A DNA stretch of 64,000 nucleotides from Pseudomonas sp. ANT_H4 (GTDB lineage: Bacteria > Pseudomonadota > Gammaproteobacteria > Pseudomonadales > Pseudomonadaceae), in contig NZ_VOBG01000012.1 in the NCBI RefSeq assembly GCF_008369295.1, positions 97,274 through 161,273 of the forward strand, given 5' to 3'. The notes under the pieces are model-generated. The model did not search any database and was not told the DNA's origin. It worked only from the letters and a program-made list of their open reading frames with translations. The translations under genes and the position numbers were made by a program. Shown here one piece after another: positions 27,960 to 36,106 of the stretch; within the stretch, counting starts at the first letter, position 1, and each line of letters opens with the position of its first letter.

Positions 27960-28211
27960 TCAGCGACGACGTAACAACAGGCCCAGGACCAGGCCCACAC
28001 CGGCAACAATCGCCACGGTGGCAAGCGGTTTGTTTTTGGCGAAATCACCGACGCTATCCAATGCATCGCCGTAGGTTTGCTGCAATTGGCCGGCGGCCTG
28101 GCGGGCAACACCTTCGGCTTGAAGCTGTTCGTCACCGGTCAACTCACCGAAGAAATCTTGTGCCTTGCCTGCGACTTTTTCGACGGAGCCTTTGACGTGT
28201 TCGCTTTTCAT
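27960..28211 (-). CDS. CsbD-like/DUF883 stress protein
   Basis: An 83-residue protein combining a CsbD-like N-terminus (MKSEHVKGSVEKVAGKAQDFFGELTGDEQLQAEG) with a DUF883/ElaB-type C-terminus: a short hydrophobic glycine-rich helix (LATVAIVAGVGLVLGLLL) ending in RRR. CsbD proteins are stress-induced, and ElaB-type proteins attach to the inner membrane and bind ribosomes. AAGGAGAACACC precedes the ATG at 28211. It is probably cotranscribed with the DUF1652 gene. Confidence 0.85.
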   Translation of the reverse strand: MKSEHVKGSVEKVAGKAQDFFGELTGDEQLQAEGVARQAAGQLQQTYGDALDSVGDFAKNKPLATVAIVAGVGLVLGLLLRRR

Positions 28212-28235
28212 GGTGTTCTCCTTCAAGGGCTTATG

Positions 28236-28257
28236 GCACAGGCTCTGAAGCCTGTGC
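28236..28257. promoter_or_regulatory. Palindrome upstream of the CsbD-like gene
   Basis: GCACAGGCT, CTGA, AGCCTGTGC is a perfect 9-bp-arm palindrome about 25 bp before the CsbD-like start. It may be an operator or a 5' leader hairpin. A weaker inverted repeat (ATAAGG...CCTTAT, 28293-28337) follows at the end of the LuxR gene. Confidence 0.5.
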
Positions 28258-28333
28258 TTACCCTTCAAGGTTAAGGAGTAGACCACTGCTGAATAAGGCG
28301 AATTTGCACTGATCGCACTAGTGCATTTGCACC

Positions 28334-29830
28334 TTATCTCTTACTTTTTAACCGCCGTTCGCCGGCAAATAGCCCGCGCTCACGCGCCCAGACAATGGCG
28401 GCGCTGCGGCTGTGCACGCCGAGCTTGGAATACACCGTGGCCACATGGTTGCGCACGGTATTGGGCGCCAACTCCAGGCGCAAGGCGATTTCCTTGTCGG
28501 CCAGGCCTTCACAGATCAACCCCAGCACGTCGCGCTCCCGGGCGGTGAGGTCGGTGAAGGAGACGCTCGGCAAATCGGGGCTGTTGACGCTCTTGGCGTT
28601 GGCCAGTTTTTCGATCAGGGTCTGGCTGAACCAGGAGGCGTCCTGCATCACTTCCTCGATGGCGGCCACCAGTTCCAGTTCCGAGCGTTTGCGTTCGGTG
28701 ATGTTCATCAGCACCAGCAGGTAGCAGGGCACGTCCTGGATGCTGACGGTGTCGGCTGACAGCACGCAATCGATCACCTCGTTGCTTTTCTTGCGCACCT
28801 TGAGGTCCAGGCCGTCGAGGTTGCCGACTTTTTCCAGTGCAGCGAACAGCTGTGTGCAGGCCTGGGGGCTGTCGATAAAGTCGATGTTTTCGATGGATTT
28901 GCCGATCAACTCTTCACTGGTGTAGCCGGTGATGGTCATGAAGGCTTCGTTGATGTCCACCACCTGCTGGTTGGCGGCGCAGCACACCAGCGTCGGCACC
29001 GGTGTCAGGCGAAAGGATTTGGCGAAGCGTTCTTCACTCTGGCGCAGGGCGCTTTCGGCCTTGCGCCGGGGCTCCAGGTCAGTGAAGGAAAACAGCATGC
29101 AGTCTTCCTCGTTCATGTCCAGGGGTTGGCCGGCGACGATCACCAGCTTGCTGCCGCCTTCGGGCAGCTTCAGCTCGGCTTGCATCTGCGGGATGGTTGC
29201 ACCTTCGCCCAGGCGCTGGATCGCCAACTCCTTGCGTTCAGCCTGCTCCAGCACATCGAGTTCGTACACCGAGCGGCCGATCACCTGGTCGCGGTTGTAG
29301 CCGGTCATCTCCAGGAAACCCTGGTTGACCTTGATGTAGCGCAGGTCGCTCAGGCGGCAGATCACCGCCGGCGCCGGGTTGGCGTTGAAAGTCTTTTCGA
29401 AACGCTGTTCAGCACTGGCCCATTCGGTAGCATCGCTGAGGATCAGTACCAGCAGCTCTGGCTCGCCAGCGACGTCAGTGAGCACCAGGCTGCGCAGGCG
29501 ATGGACCCAGGTTTTTTCGTCGTTACCGGTTGGGGTGACTTCCACCACCACGTCGCTGAACTCCTCACCGTCCGCCACCCGGCTCAGCGGGTAGTTCTCC
29601 AGCAATAGCGGGTGGTTATTGCGGTAGCGCAAGGCGAAACGCGCGGCATATTCCCTGGTATTGGCGCCCAGCTCGGCGATGCTACCCACGCCGTGCATGG
29701 TCAGCGCGGCGTCGTTGGCCCAGAGGATGGTCTGGTCGACCTCGGCGAGAATCACCCCGTCGGACAACCCGGAGATGATCTGCTGCAATTGGCGGCGATT
29801 GGTTTCTTTGGCGAGGACGGCCTGGCTCAT
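28334..29830 (-). CDS. Triple-PAS LuxR-type transcriptional regulator
   Basis: A 498-residue soluble protein with three PAS domains: about residues 13-120 (SDGVILAEVDQTILWANDAAL), 140-245 (NANPAPAVICRLSDLRYIKVNQGFLEMTGYNRDQVIG) and 265-385 (RLTPVPTLVCCAANQQVVDINEAFMTITGYTSEELIG). A C-terminal LuxR/GerE helix-turn-helix follows (LTARERDVLGLICEGLADKEIALRLELAPNTVRNHVATVYSKLGV, about 428-473). It has no receiver or kinase domain, so it probably senses a small molecule, redox state or light directly and binds DNA itself. The targets and ligand are unknown. It is monocistronic. Confidence 0.9.
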   Translation of the reverse strand: MSQAVLAKETNRRQLQQIISGLSDGVILAEVDQTILWANDAALTMHGVGSIAELGANTREYAARFALRYRNNHPLLLENYPLSRVADGEEFSDVVVEVTPTGNDEKTWVHRLRSLVLTDVAGEPELLVLILSDATEWASAEQRFEKTFNANPAPAVICRLSDLRYIKVNQGFLEMTGYNRDQVIGRSVYELDVLEQAERKELAIQRLGEGATIPQMQAELKLPEGGSKLVIVAGQPLDMNEEDCMLFSFTDLEPRRKAESALRQSEERFAKSFRLTPVPTLVCCAANQQVVDINEAFMTITGYTSEELIGKSIENIDFIDSPQACTQLFAALEKVGNLDGLDLKVRKKSNEVIDCVLSADTVSIQDVPCYLLVLMNITERKRSELELVAAIEEVMQDASWFSQTLIEKLANAKSVNSPDLPSVSFTDLTARERDVLGLICEGLADKEIALRLELAPNTVRNHVATVYSKLGVHSRSAAIVWARERGLFAGERRLKSKR

Positions 29831-30073
29831 GGTTTCTCCGGGGAAGGTCGCATGAGAAGTACGACATCTGGGCCTCAGGATAGTGCAGAGAAAGTCCTGG
29901 GCGCATGGCGATTGCTACACGACGGGTGCCGCTGGCCTGATCGAGTCGGATGATCGTTCCTATGCAGAGCATGGGAACGATCAAAAATGTCTCGAATTGG
30001 ATTTTTCCTGCGCTTGCCAAAACCAGCTGATTCTGGGAAAACCCCGGTCTGTGCAAACCTAACGAGATCCCCC

Positions 30074-30418
30074 ATGAACAGCGAAGATCTACAAATCACC
30101 GACGTGCGCTTGGGCGACGGCAAAACCGTGGTCAAGGGCGCCCTGATCACCACGCAATACACCGGCACCCTGGAAGATGGCACGGTGTTCGATTCATCCT
30201 GGGAGCGCGGCAAGCCGTTCCAGTGTGTGATCGGTACTGGCCGGGTAATCAAGGGCTGGGACCTGGGGTTGATGGGCATGCAGGTCGGCGGTGTTCGTAC
30301 GTTGCTCGTGCCGGCGCACCTGGCCTATGGCGAGCGAAGCATGGGCGCGCATATCAAGCCCAACAGTCATTTGCGTTTCGAGATCCAATTGCTGGAAGTG
30401 CTGACAAGGGATGATTGA
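30074..30418 (+). CDS. FKBP-type peptidyl-prolyl cis-trans isomerase
   Basis: A 114-residue single FKBP domain: LITTQYTGTLEDGTVFDSSWERGKPFQCVIGTGRVIKGWDLGLMGMQVGGVRTLLVPAHLAYGERSMG..IKPNSHLRFEIQLLEV. All the usual active-site aromatic residues are in place. It has no signal peptide, so it is cytosolic, a FklB/SlpA-like proline isomerase. The ATG at 30074 follows AACGAGATCC; an in-frame start at 29987 would add unrelated residues. It lies 131 bp upstream of the LexA-controlled repair pair but probably has its own promoter. Confidence 0.93.
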   Translation: MNSEDLQITDVRLGDGKTVVKGALITTQYTGTLEDGTVFDSSWERGKPFQCVIGTGRVIKGWDLGLMGMQVGGVRTLLVPAHLAYGERSMGAHIKPNSHLRFEIQLLEVLTRDD

Positions 30419-30517
30419 GGAATAGGTGGGGTTGGTGTCGCGGGATCGAACGCACGCGCCTTAAAAATTGTTCGACCGTTCACCACCATTTTCTTGAACC
30501 TGCAGCGGTGCTGCTGA

Positions 30518-30537
30518 TACTGTATAAAAAACCAGTA
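30518..30537 (+). promoter_or_regulatory. LexA box (SOS operator)
   Basis: The sequence TACTGTATAAAAAACCAGTA fits the LexA consensus: CTG, ten bases beginning TATA, CAG, with the flanking TA on both sides. It ends 12 bp before the ATG of the radical-SAM gene, where bound LexA would block transcription. Confidence 0.8.
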
Positions 30538-30549
30538 CTGGTAACCCCC

Positions 30550-31770
30550 ATGCAGTTGATCGAAAAGCTCAGCATCCTTGCCGACGCCGCCAAGTACGAC
30601 GCGTCTTGCGCCAGCAGCGGTGCGCCCAAGCGCAGCTCCGAGGGCAAGGCGGGACTGGGTTCGACCGATGGCATGGGGATTTGCCACAGCTATACGCCGG
30701 ACGGGCGCTGCGTGTCGTTGCTGAAGGTATTGCTCACCAACTTCTGCCTCTACGATTGCCAATACTGCGTCAACCGCCGCTCCAGTGACGTGCCCCGCGC
30801 GCGGTTCAGCCCGGAAGAAGTGGTGACCCTGACCCTGGATTTCTACCGGCGCAACTGCGTCAGCGGGCTGTTTCTCAGTTCCGGGATCATCCGTTCGGCG
30901 GACTACACCATGGAGCAACTGGTGCGGGTGGCCAAGCTACTGCGCGAAGAGCATGACTTTCGCGGTTATATCCACCTCAAGACTATTCCCGAAGCCGACC
31001 CAGCGTTGATTGCCGAGGCTGGCCGCTATGCCGATCGGCTGAGCGTGAATATCGAGTTACCCACGGACAAGAGCCTGCAGGTACTTGCGCCGGAAAAGCA
31101 GATTGTTTCGATCAAACAGGCAATGCAGACCATCTTTACCGGCGAGCAAACGGTCCTCAACGAACCCCGCTCGCCGCGTTTCGCCCCGGCCGGGCAAAGT
31201 ACGCAGATGATTGTCGGCGCCGATGACACCGACGACAGTACCATCCTCCACAGCGCCGAGTCGTTGTACGGCAATTTCAAATTGCGCAGGGTTTACTACT
31301 CGGCCTTCAGTCCCATCCCCAATAGCCCGAAAAGCGTGCCCCTGGCCGCGCCGCCGTTGATGCGCGAGCACCGTTTGTACCAAGCGGATTTCCTCTTGCG
31401 CAGTTATGGTTTCAGCGCCAGCGAGCTGTTTCAGGGCCCGGGGCACCTGGCCCTGGATATCGACCCCAAGCTGGCCTGGGCCCTGGAACACCGCGATGTT
31501 TTTCCCCTGGATTTGAACCGCGCCGAGCCGACGCTGATCGCGCGAATTCCCGGGATTGGCCTGCGCACCACCCAGCGTTTGGTGGACCTGCGTCGGCAAC
31601 GCAAGATCCGCTATGAAGACCTGGCGCGGATGCGTTGCGTGCTGAGCAAGGCCAAACCATTTTTCATCACCAGCGACTACCACCCACAGCAGGCGGAAAG
31701 CACCAGCGTGCTGCTGCGTGAGCAACTGCGGGACCGCCCGCAACCACAACAACTGGGGTTATGGGGATGA
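30550..31770 (+). CDS. Putative DNA modification/repair radical SAM protein
   Basis: A 406-residue radical-SAM enzyme with the [4Fe-4S] motif CLYDCQYC (Cys66, Cys70, Cys73), which is a CX3CX2C spacing, and a C-terminal helix-hairpin-helix (ARIPGIGLRTTQRLVDLRRQRKIRYEDL, near residues 325-355) suited to DNA binding. It matches the family annotated as putative DNA modification/repair radical SAM protein, whose gene is normally next to a UDG-like partner, as here. The MQLIEKL start at 30550 is supported by the start of conservation and by the LexA box directly upstream. The downstream gene overlaps its stop. The substrate is unknown; a DNA lesion is inferred from the partner and the SOS box. Confidence 0.88.
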   Translation: MQLIEKLSILADAAKYDASCASSGAPKRSSEGKAGLGSTDGMGICHSYTPDGRCVSLLKVLLTNFCLYDCQYCVNRRSSDVPRARFSPEEVVTLTLDFYRRNCVSGLFLSSGIIRSADYTMEQLVRVAKLLREEHDFRGYIHLKTIPEADPALIAEAGRYADRLSVNIELPTDKSLQVLAPEKQIVSIKQAMQTIFTGEQTVLNEPRSPRFAPAGQSTQMIVGADDTDDSTILHSAESLYGNFKLRRVYYSAFSPIPNSPKSVPLAAPPLMREHRLYQADFLLRSYGFSASELFQGPGHLALDIDPKLAWALEHRDVFPLDLNRAEPTLIARIPGIGLRTTQRLVDLRRQRKIRYEDLARMRCVLSKAKPFFITSDYHPQQAESTSVLLREQLRDRPQPQQLGLWG

Positions 31771-32600
31771 TCAGCCTGGAATGCGACAACCTCTTCAGCA
31801 CGTGGCGCGAGCAGGCGCGCTGGCTACTCAGCCATCAGATTGATCCGAGCCATGTGAGCTGGGGCGAGGCAGAAGTGGCTGACTTGTTTGCTACCGACGA
31901 GGCGTATCCGGCACACGCGGGACCATTCCAGGCACGGATTCCCAAGGCGCTGCTGGAACTGCTGGAGAGCGCCGCCTGTTATCACGGTGAACAGCGCTGG
32001 AGCCTGTTGTATGAAGTGCTGTGGCGCGTCAGTCATGGTGATCGCACGGCGATGCTGGCGGGGGACAAGCTGGGCAGCGAGTTGCATCGGCGGTTGAAGC
32101 AGGTGCAGCGCGAGGCTCATCACCTGCATGCCTTTGTGCGGTTCATCGCGCTGCCCACGGCGGCGGGGCCTGAGTTGCCCGAGTACGTGGCGTGGCATGA
32201 ACCGGCCCACGACATTTTGCACAGCGCGAGCCAGCACTTTGTTGGGCGAATGGGCCGGCATCGCTGGTTGATCGCCACGCCTTTGGATGGGGTGTATTAC
32301 GACGGCCAGAAACTGATTCATCAGCGCAGTTGCCCGCCGCAATGGCGGCAGATGGCGCAAAACGTCGAAGACCCCCATAGCGCCATGTGGCTGACTTACT
32401 ACAGCCATATCTTCAACCCGGCACGGTTGAATCCCAAGGTCATGGAGGGGCACTTGCCTAGTCGATTCTGGAAGAACCTGCCGGAGGGCAAGTTGATACC
32501 GGGGTTGATCAGTGAGGCTCGCACGGGTAAGCAGCGGGATGGGCAGGCGAAGTTGATTGCGGCGCTGCCGGGCAAGCGGATTTCAAGCGGGCACGGTTAA
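31761..32600 (+). CDS. UDG-like partner of the radical-SAM protein (TIGR03915/DUF4130-type)
   Basis: A 279-residue protein with WSLLYEVLWRVSHGDRTAML, then REAHHLHAFVRFIALP and EPAHDILHSASQHFVGRM. This is the pattern of the family linked to the radical-SAM repair protein, related in places to uracil-DNA glycosylases. It overlaps the upstream gene: both an ATG at 31761 and one at 31767 (ATGA overlap with the stop) are possible. The pair forms an operon under the LexA box, so both are likely induced by DNA damage. The lesion it acts on has not been established to my knowledge. Confidence 0.85.
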   Translation: MGMISLECDNLFSTWREQARWLLSHQIDPSHVSWGEAEVADLFATDEAYPAHAGPFQARIPKALLELLESAACYHGEQRWSLLYEVLWRVSHGDRTAMLAGDKLGSELHRRLKQVQREAHHLHAFVRFIALPTAAGPELPEYVAWHEPAHDILHSASQHFVGRMGRHRWLIATPLDGVYYDGQKLIHQRSCPPQWRQMAQNVEDPHSAMWLTYYSHIFNPARLNPKVMEGHLPSRFWKNLPEGKLIPGLISEARTGKQRDGQAKLIAALPGKRISSGHG

Positions 32601-32601
32601 G

Positions 32602-32697
32602 TGTGGGAGCCGGGCTTGCCCGCGATGCAGACGACCCGGTCCAGCAGCAGAGCCGAGTTGATGCTATCGCAGCGATCCGACAAGCCAGCTCCCACAT
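32602..32697. repeat. Inverted REP doublet (REPIN)
   Basis: A REP beginning TGTGGGAGCCGGGCTTGCCCGCGAT (32602-32627) is mirrored by one ending CAAGCCAGCTCCCACA (32680-32696), separated by about 50 bp. This is the typical two-REP element of P. fluorescens, between the repair pair and the Lrp gene. Confidence 0.9.
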
Positions 32698-32726
32698 GGG
32701 TTCTCCAGTGTTTAAGAAACCGGGTT

Positions 32727-33224
32727 TCAGGTTAATTCGGTCGCAGTATTCTTCACCACCGCCAACTCTGGATGCGCCACCAACTTATCGATGTGCAGCT
32801 CGCCGTTGTTCAACCAGATTTCCGTCAGCACCCGATAATGCTCCATGTCCCGGCAGCGCATGCGCAGGCTGTAGTCGAACGGGCCGCTGATCAATTGGCA
32901 CTCGAACACCTGCGGGCAAACTTTGACGCAGGCCTCGAAGGCTTTCTGTGCCGAACGACCGCTCTGGTTGGAGAGGGCGACCAGCACCAGCAAGGAGAGC
33001 CCCGGCGAGACCATTTGCACATCGATGATGGCGCCATAACCACGGATCACCCCGCGTCGCTCCAGCTTGCGCACCCGCTCCAGGCAAGGCCTGGGCGTAA
33101 GGTGCACCAAGGAAGACAGCTTCTCGTAGGTAATGCGCCCCTGATGCCGCAGCACATCGATGATGGCTTCGTCGATGCGATCCAGCACTGGGGAAGAATG
33201 AGGGCCTTTTGCCTTGGTATCCAT
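32727..33224 (-). CDS. Lrp/AsnC family transcriptional regulator
   Basis: A 165-residue regulator with an N-terminal helix-turn-helix (IDEAIIDVLRHQGRITYEKLSSLVHLTPRPCLERVRKLERRGVIRGY) and a C-terminal RAM ligand-binding domain (LSLLVLVALSNQ ... CPQVFECQLISGPFDYSLRMRC). It lies 12 bp downstream of the ABC ATPase gene. In related pseudomonads it would control the amino-acid transport and ornithine/citrulline genes around it, now split by the Hcp island. Confidence 0.9.
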   Translation of the reverse strand: MDTKAKGPHSSPVLDRIDEAIIDVLRHQGRITYEKLSSLVHLTPRPCLERVRKLERRGVIRGYGAIIDVQMVSPGLSLLVLVALSNQSGRSAQKAFEACVKVCPQVFECQLISGPFDYSLRMRCRDMEHYRVLTEIWLNNGELHIDKLVAHPELAVVKNTATELT

Positions 33225-33236
33225 GGGGTTTGGTGT

Positions 33237-34082
33237 TCACTTCAAGCGGTTGGAAAGAAATTGCTGCAAGCGTTCGCTGTTGGGGTGATCGAGGATTTCG
33301 GCTCCGCCTTGTTCCTCGACCCGGCCCTGATGCAGAAACAGCACCTGGCTGGACACCTGCCGAGCAAAGCCCATTTCGTGGGTGACCATAAGCATGGTAC
33401 GACCTTCCTCAGCCAACGTCTGTATGACTTTAAGTACTTCTCCTACAAGCTCCGGGTCTAGCGCTGAAGTGGGTTCGTCGAACAGGATGATCTCCGGTTC
33501 CATGGCCAGGGCACGAGCGATGGCCACTCGCTGCTGTTGGCCGCCGGAGAGAAACGCCGGGTATTGATCAGCCACCCGCCCCGGCAAGCCCACCTTGTCG
33601 AGGTACATGCGCGCGCGTTTATCAGCCTCTGCTGCGCTCATGCCCAACACCCGGCGCGGGGCCATGGTGATGTTTTCCAGCACGGTCATGTGGCTCCACA
33701 GGTTGAAGTGCTGGAACACCATGGCCAGCCGGGTGCGCAGGTTCTGCAATTGCGCCTGGTGTGGCGCACGCACGCCGGAACGGCCCTGACGCATTTCGAT
33801 GCTGATGCCGTCGAGGGTGATTACCCCGGCGTCCGGCTGCTCAAGAAAGTTTATGCAGCGCAGCATGGTGCTTTTGCCGGAGCCACTGGCGCCGATCAGG
33901 CTGATCACATCGCCGTTGCGTGCATTGAGGGAGACGCCCTTGAGCACCTCATGTTCGCCATAACTTTTATGCAGGCCTTCGACCTTGAGTTTGACGTTGG
34001 CATTTTCCGCTACGACGGTAGGTTTTGCAGCGGGGCGTACATCAGCGGGATAAGCGGCCAGGGCCTGCGCGGACTGATTCAT
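33237..34082 (-). CDS. Polar amino-acid ABC transporter ATP-binding protein (HisP/AotP type)
   Basis: A 281-residue ATPase with an N-terminal extension of about 30 residues. The Walker A GASGSGKST is at residues 64-72, the signature LSGGQQQRVAIARAL and the Walker B IILFDEPTSALD. The H-loop lies in MLMVTHEMGFA. It belongs to the histidine/arginine/octopine uptake branch. Only a truncated permease gene remains upstream, and no binding-protein gene is seen, so the transporter it served is probably no longer complete. Confidence 0.93.
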   Translation of the reverse strand: MNQSAQALAAYPADVRPAAKPTVVAENANVKLKVEGLHKSYGEHEVLKGVSLNARNGDVISLIGASGSGKSTMLRCINFLEQPDAGVITLDGISIEMRQGRSGVRAPHQAQLQNLRTRLAMVFQHFNLWSHMTVLENITMAPRRVLGMSAAEADKRARMYLDKVGLPGRVADQYPAFLSGGQQQRVAIARALAMEPEIILFDEPTSALDPELVGEVLKVIQTLAEEGRTMLMVTHEMGFARQVSSQVLFLHQGRVEEQGGAEILDHPNSERLQQFLSNRLK

Positions 34083-34085
34083 GGG

Positions 34086-34622
34086 TTAGCCTCGGGTAGG
34101 AACAAGAAAACGCATCCAGCGCTGTTCGGCCAGTCGAAACAGGCCCACCAGTGCAAAGGACAGCAGCATGTACAGCAGGGCAGCGATACCGAATGACTGG
34201 AACGTCAGGAAGGTCGCGGCATTGGCATCGCGGGCCACCTTTAGGATGTCGCCGATGGTGGCGGTAAACGCCAGTGACGTGGCGTGGAGCATCAGGATCA
34301 TTTCGTTGCTGTAGGCCGGTAATGAGCGGCGCAAGGCCGCCGGGATCACCACAAACAGGTTCAACCGCCAGCCGTGCAAGCCGTAGGCCCGTGCCGCTTC
34401 GATTTCGCCGTGGGGAATGTTGCGAATGGCCCCAGCGAAAATTTCCACGGTGTAGGCGCAGGTGTTGAGTACGAAGGCCAGCAGCGTGCAGTTCAGCGCA
34501 TTGCGGAAAAACTGGTTGAGCAGGGCGTTGTCCTGCACCACTTCCAGGCCATAGAGGCCGGTGTAGCAAATCAGCAACTGAATATAGAGTGGCGTGCCGC
34601 GAAACAGGTAGGTGTAGGGGTT
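34086..34622 (-). pseudogene. Truncated HisM-type ABC permease (5' end missing)
   Basis: The frame encodes the last ~179 residues of an inner-membrane amino-acid permease: NPYTYLFRGTPLYIQLLICYTGLYG, the EAA loop EIEAARAYGLHGWRLNLFVVIPAALRRSLP, and the end helices SFGIAALLYMLLSFALVGLFRLAEQRW. A full protein needs about 60 more N-terminal residues. Upstream of position 34622 the reading continues into the inverted repeat of the Hcp island, where the codons (to 34805) encode unrelated residues. The missing N-terminal part is not found beyond the island. The gene stops 3 bp before the ATPase gene starts. Confidence 0.85.
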
Positions 34623-34739
34623 TGGGGCGCAATGGAACCAAAAACCAACGTAAGCCCTACCACCTCCGCTCAGAGCCCTCTTCCCAGGCATCCGCCTCGA
34701 TAAAACAATTGCGCATCTCGGCTTCCTGACTGATTTCGG
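34617..34739. repeat. Left 123-bp inverted repeat of the Hcp island
   Basis: This is inverted and nearly identical to 36817-36939, with 8 mismatches in 123 bp by eye and the outer 71 bp (34617-34687 versus 36869-36939) identical. Its minus strand encodes the 3' end of the same unknown ORF that forms the right copy, ending in EEGSERRW and a TAG at 34657-34659. Confidence 0.95.
34657..34739 (-). pseudogene. Fragment of the unknown island ORF (C-terminal 27 codons)
   Basis: Reading leftward it gives EISQEAEMRNCFIEADAWEEGSERRW-stop, matching the C-terminus of the full ORF at 36603-36899 with a few substitutions. It is cut off at 34739, where homology ends. Confidence 0.8.
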
Positions 34740-34810
34740 GCTCCTGGTTTCGCGACCAGCCCGCAGACTTACCTGGCCCGGTCCTTTACCGAGCCGCTGG
34801 ACCAAAGCGC

Positions 34811-34844
34811 GACATATTTCGTACAGGATTTCGGAAATGTCCTA
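34811..34844. promoter_or_regulatory. Palindromic region upstream of hcp
   Basis: AGGA.TTTC.G.GAAA.TCCT (34825-34843) is an inverted repeat, and GACATATTTCG (34811-34821) resembles the reverse complement of CGGAAATGTC (34832-34841). It lies about 60 bp before the hcp start in a 160-bp leader. A role in regulation or transcript structure is inferred. Confidence 0.4.
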
Positions 34845-34901
34845 CATCGCGTCTGAGCCCCTTGTAATAGGATATTCGGCTGACTAAAAGGAGTGGTACG
34901 T

Positions 34902-35387
34902 ATGGCTAACCATGGTTACATGACGATCACCGGCAAGGCTTAAGGACTGATTTCGGCAGGTTGTTCAACCCAAGACTCTATTGGCAACAAGTGTCAGACC
35001 GGGTATACCGACGAAATTATGGTTCTGTCTTACACCCACAACATGGTCAATATCGGAAATATTAATAAGCCAACACATAGTCCAATCCTGATCACCAAAA
35101 ACGTTGATAAGGCTTCTCCGCTCCTCGCTCAAGCACTCTCATCTAGAGAAGAAATAAACTGTACAATCAGTTTTTATCGAGTTTCTTCTTTTGGCCTGCA
35201 GGAAAAATTCTATTCTATCTCGATCAGTGGCGGAATTATTGCTAACCTGACACTTGAAATGCCCCACGCTATTTTGCAGAACGACGCCGAACCGCAAGAA
35301 CATGTAGCCATCCGTTACCGAGAAATCACGTGGACCCACCACGCTGCTGGCACCAGCGGATACAGCACGTGGGGAAATAACGAATGA
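34902..35387 (+). pseudogene. hcp: hcp (type VI secretion tube protein), nonsense mutation at codon 14
   Basis: The frame starts MANHGYMTITGKA, has TAA at 34941-34943, then continues GLISAGCSTQDSIGNKCQTGYTDEIMVLSYTHNMVNIGNINKPTHSPI and on to a TGA at 35387, about 160 codons in all with no frameshift. This is the full length and sequence pattern of Hcp-type T6SS tube proteins; the stop is one base from CAA, the Gln expected at this place. AAAGGAG lies 8 bp before the ATG. The product would be a 13-residue peptide unless an internal start (for example ATG at 35019, no good ribosome site) were used. The effector gene overlaps the 3' end by ATGA. Confidence 0.9.
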
Positions 35388-36106
35388 AACCATCAAACGA
35401 AAGTTGCATGCCTGGTAGCTGTGACTACTGGATGGTTAGTGCCGCGGCTGGAAAACTTGGAAGCCAAGCTAGCACATTAGGTGTTAGACACATCAAAGAC
35501 GGCACGCTGCGTTTACAATTCAACCGCGAAGTCGCTTATTATGCCAAAAGCATTGTTAATGATGTCTCGCAGGGCAAAAAAAGCCCTGAGCAGGGCCTAC
35601 AGGACCTCAAAAACGAACAGAGCAGCCTGCTGAGCCAGTCATTTGAGATTGCTCAAAAAGGCGTGGGAGCAATCGCCGGGGCATTTCAAATCGCAATAGG
35701 GGCCGGAATCTGCTACGGCTCAGCCGGTACGCTGTGCCTATTCGCAGGTGCCCCCATGATGGCCCATGGTGCTAATAATCTCTATGAGAACGGACGTAAC
35801 CTCTTAGAAAATCGTTCTGACACCCAAGGCCCCGTCAGGAAGGTTTATCAGGAGGGCGCTAAACTACTCGGCGGCGGCGCACTTGAAGGGGATATGGCTT
35901 ATGGTACTGTTGACTTAGGACTTTCTGCATATGGCGTCGGGAGAATGGTATTAAAGCCAGATGCTTGGCGCCTATTTAGATATATAAATACTGATTATAT
36001 AAGGTCATATAAGACAATGGGGAGTAGTGCACTTATATTTGAAGGGGTTAGCGATAGCGTGACAGGTAGATCAATGTACCTGGAGTACAAAGGCAATGGC
36101 AAATAA
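35384..36106 (+). CDS. Probable Hcp-linked T6SS effector (DUF4225-like)
   Basis: A 240-residue protein overlapping the hcp stop by 4 bp. Its N-terminal ~90 residues are soluble and helical. A strongly hydrophobic glycine/alanine-rich segment follows (VGAIAGAFQIAIGAGICYGSAGTLCLFAGAPMMAHG, residues about 92-127), then a region with NLYENGRNLLENRSDTQGPVRKVYQ and MAYGTVDLGLSAYGVGRMVLKPDAWRLFRYINTDYIRSYKTMG, which matches my memory of DUF4225 effectors. Position behind hcp and before a small membrane protein supports a toxin delivered through the Hcp tube. The hydrophobic segment suggests membrane action; the activity is not known. Loss of hcp translation may reduce its coupled expression. Confidence 0.75.
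   Translation: MKPSNESCMPGSCDYWMVSAAAGKLGSQASTLGVRHIKDGTLRLQFNREVAYYAKSIVNDVSQGKKSPEQGLQDLKNEQSSLLSQSFEIAQKGVGAIAGAFQIAIGAGICYGSAGTLCLFAGAPMMAHGANNLYENGRNLLENRSDTQGPVRKVYQEGAKLLGGGALEGDMAYGTVDLGLSAYGVGRMVLKPDAWRLFRYINTDYIRSYKTMGSSALIFEGVSDSVTGRSMYLEYKGNGK

Noticed and set aside
34641..34805. N-terminal extension of the ABC permease reading MVQRLGKG... through the inverted repeat
   Set aside because: These codons lie in the island repeat and adjoining DNA in another frame than the repeat's own ORF and encode nothing permease-like. The real N-terminus is missing.
34941..34943. Possible recoding of the hcp stop, given the selenium genes nearby
   Set aside because: Selenocysteine uses UGA, whereas this is UAA. 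selD-selU here fit tRNA selenation. A plain nonsense mutation is simpler.
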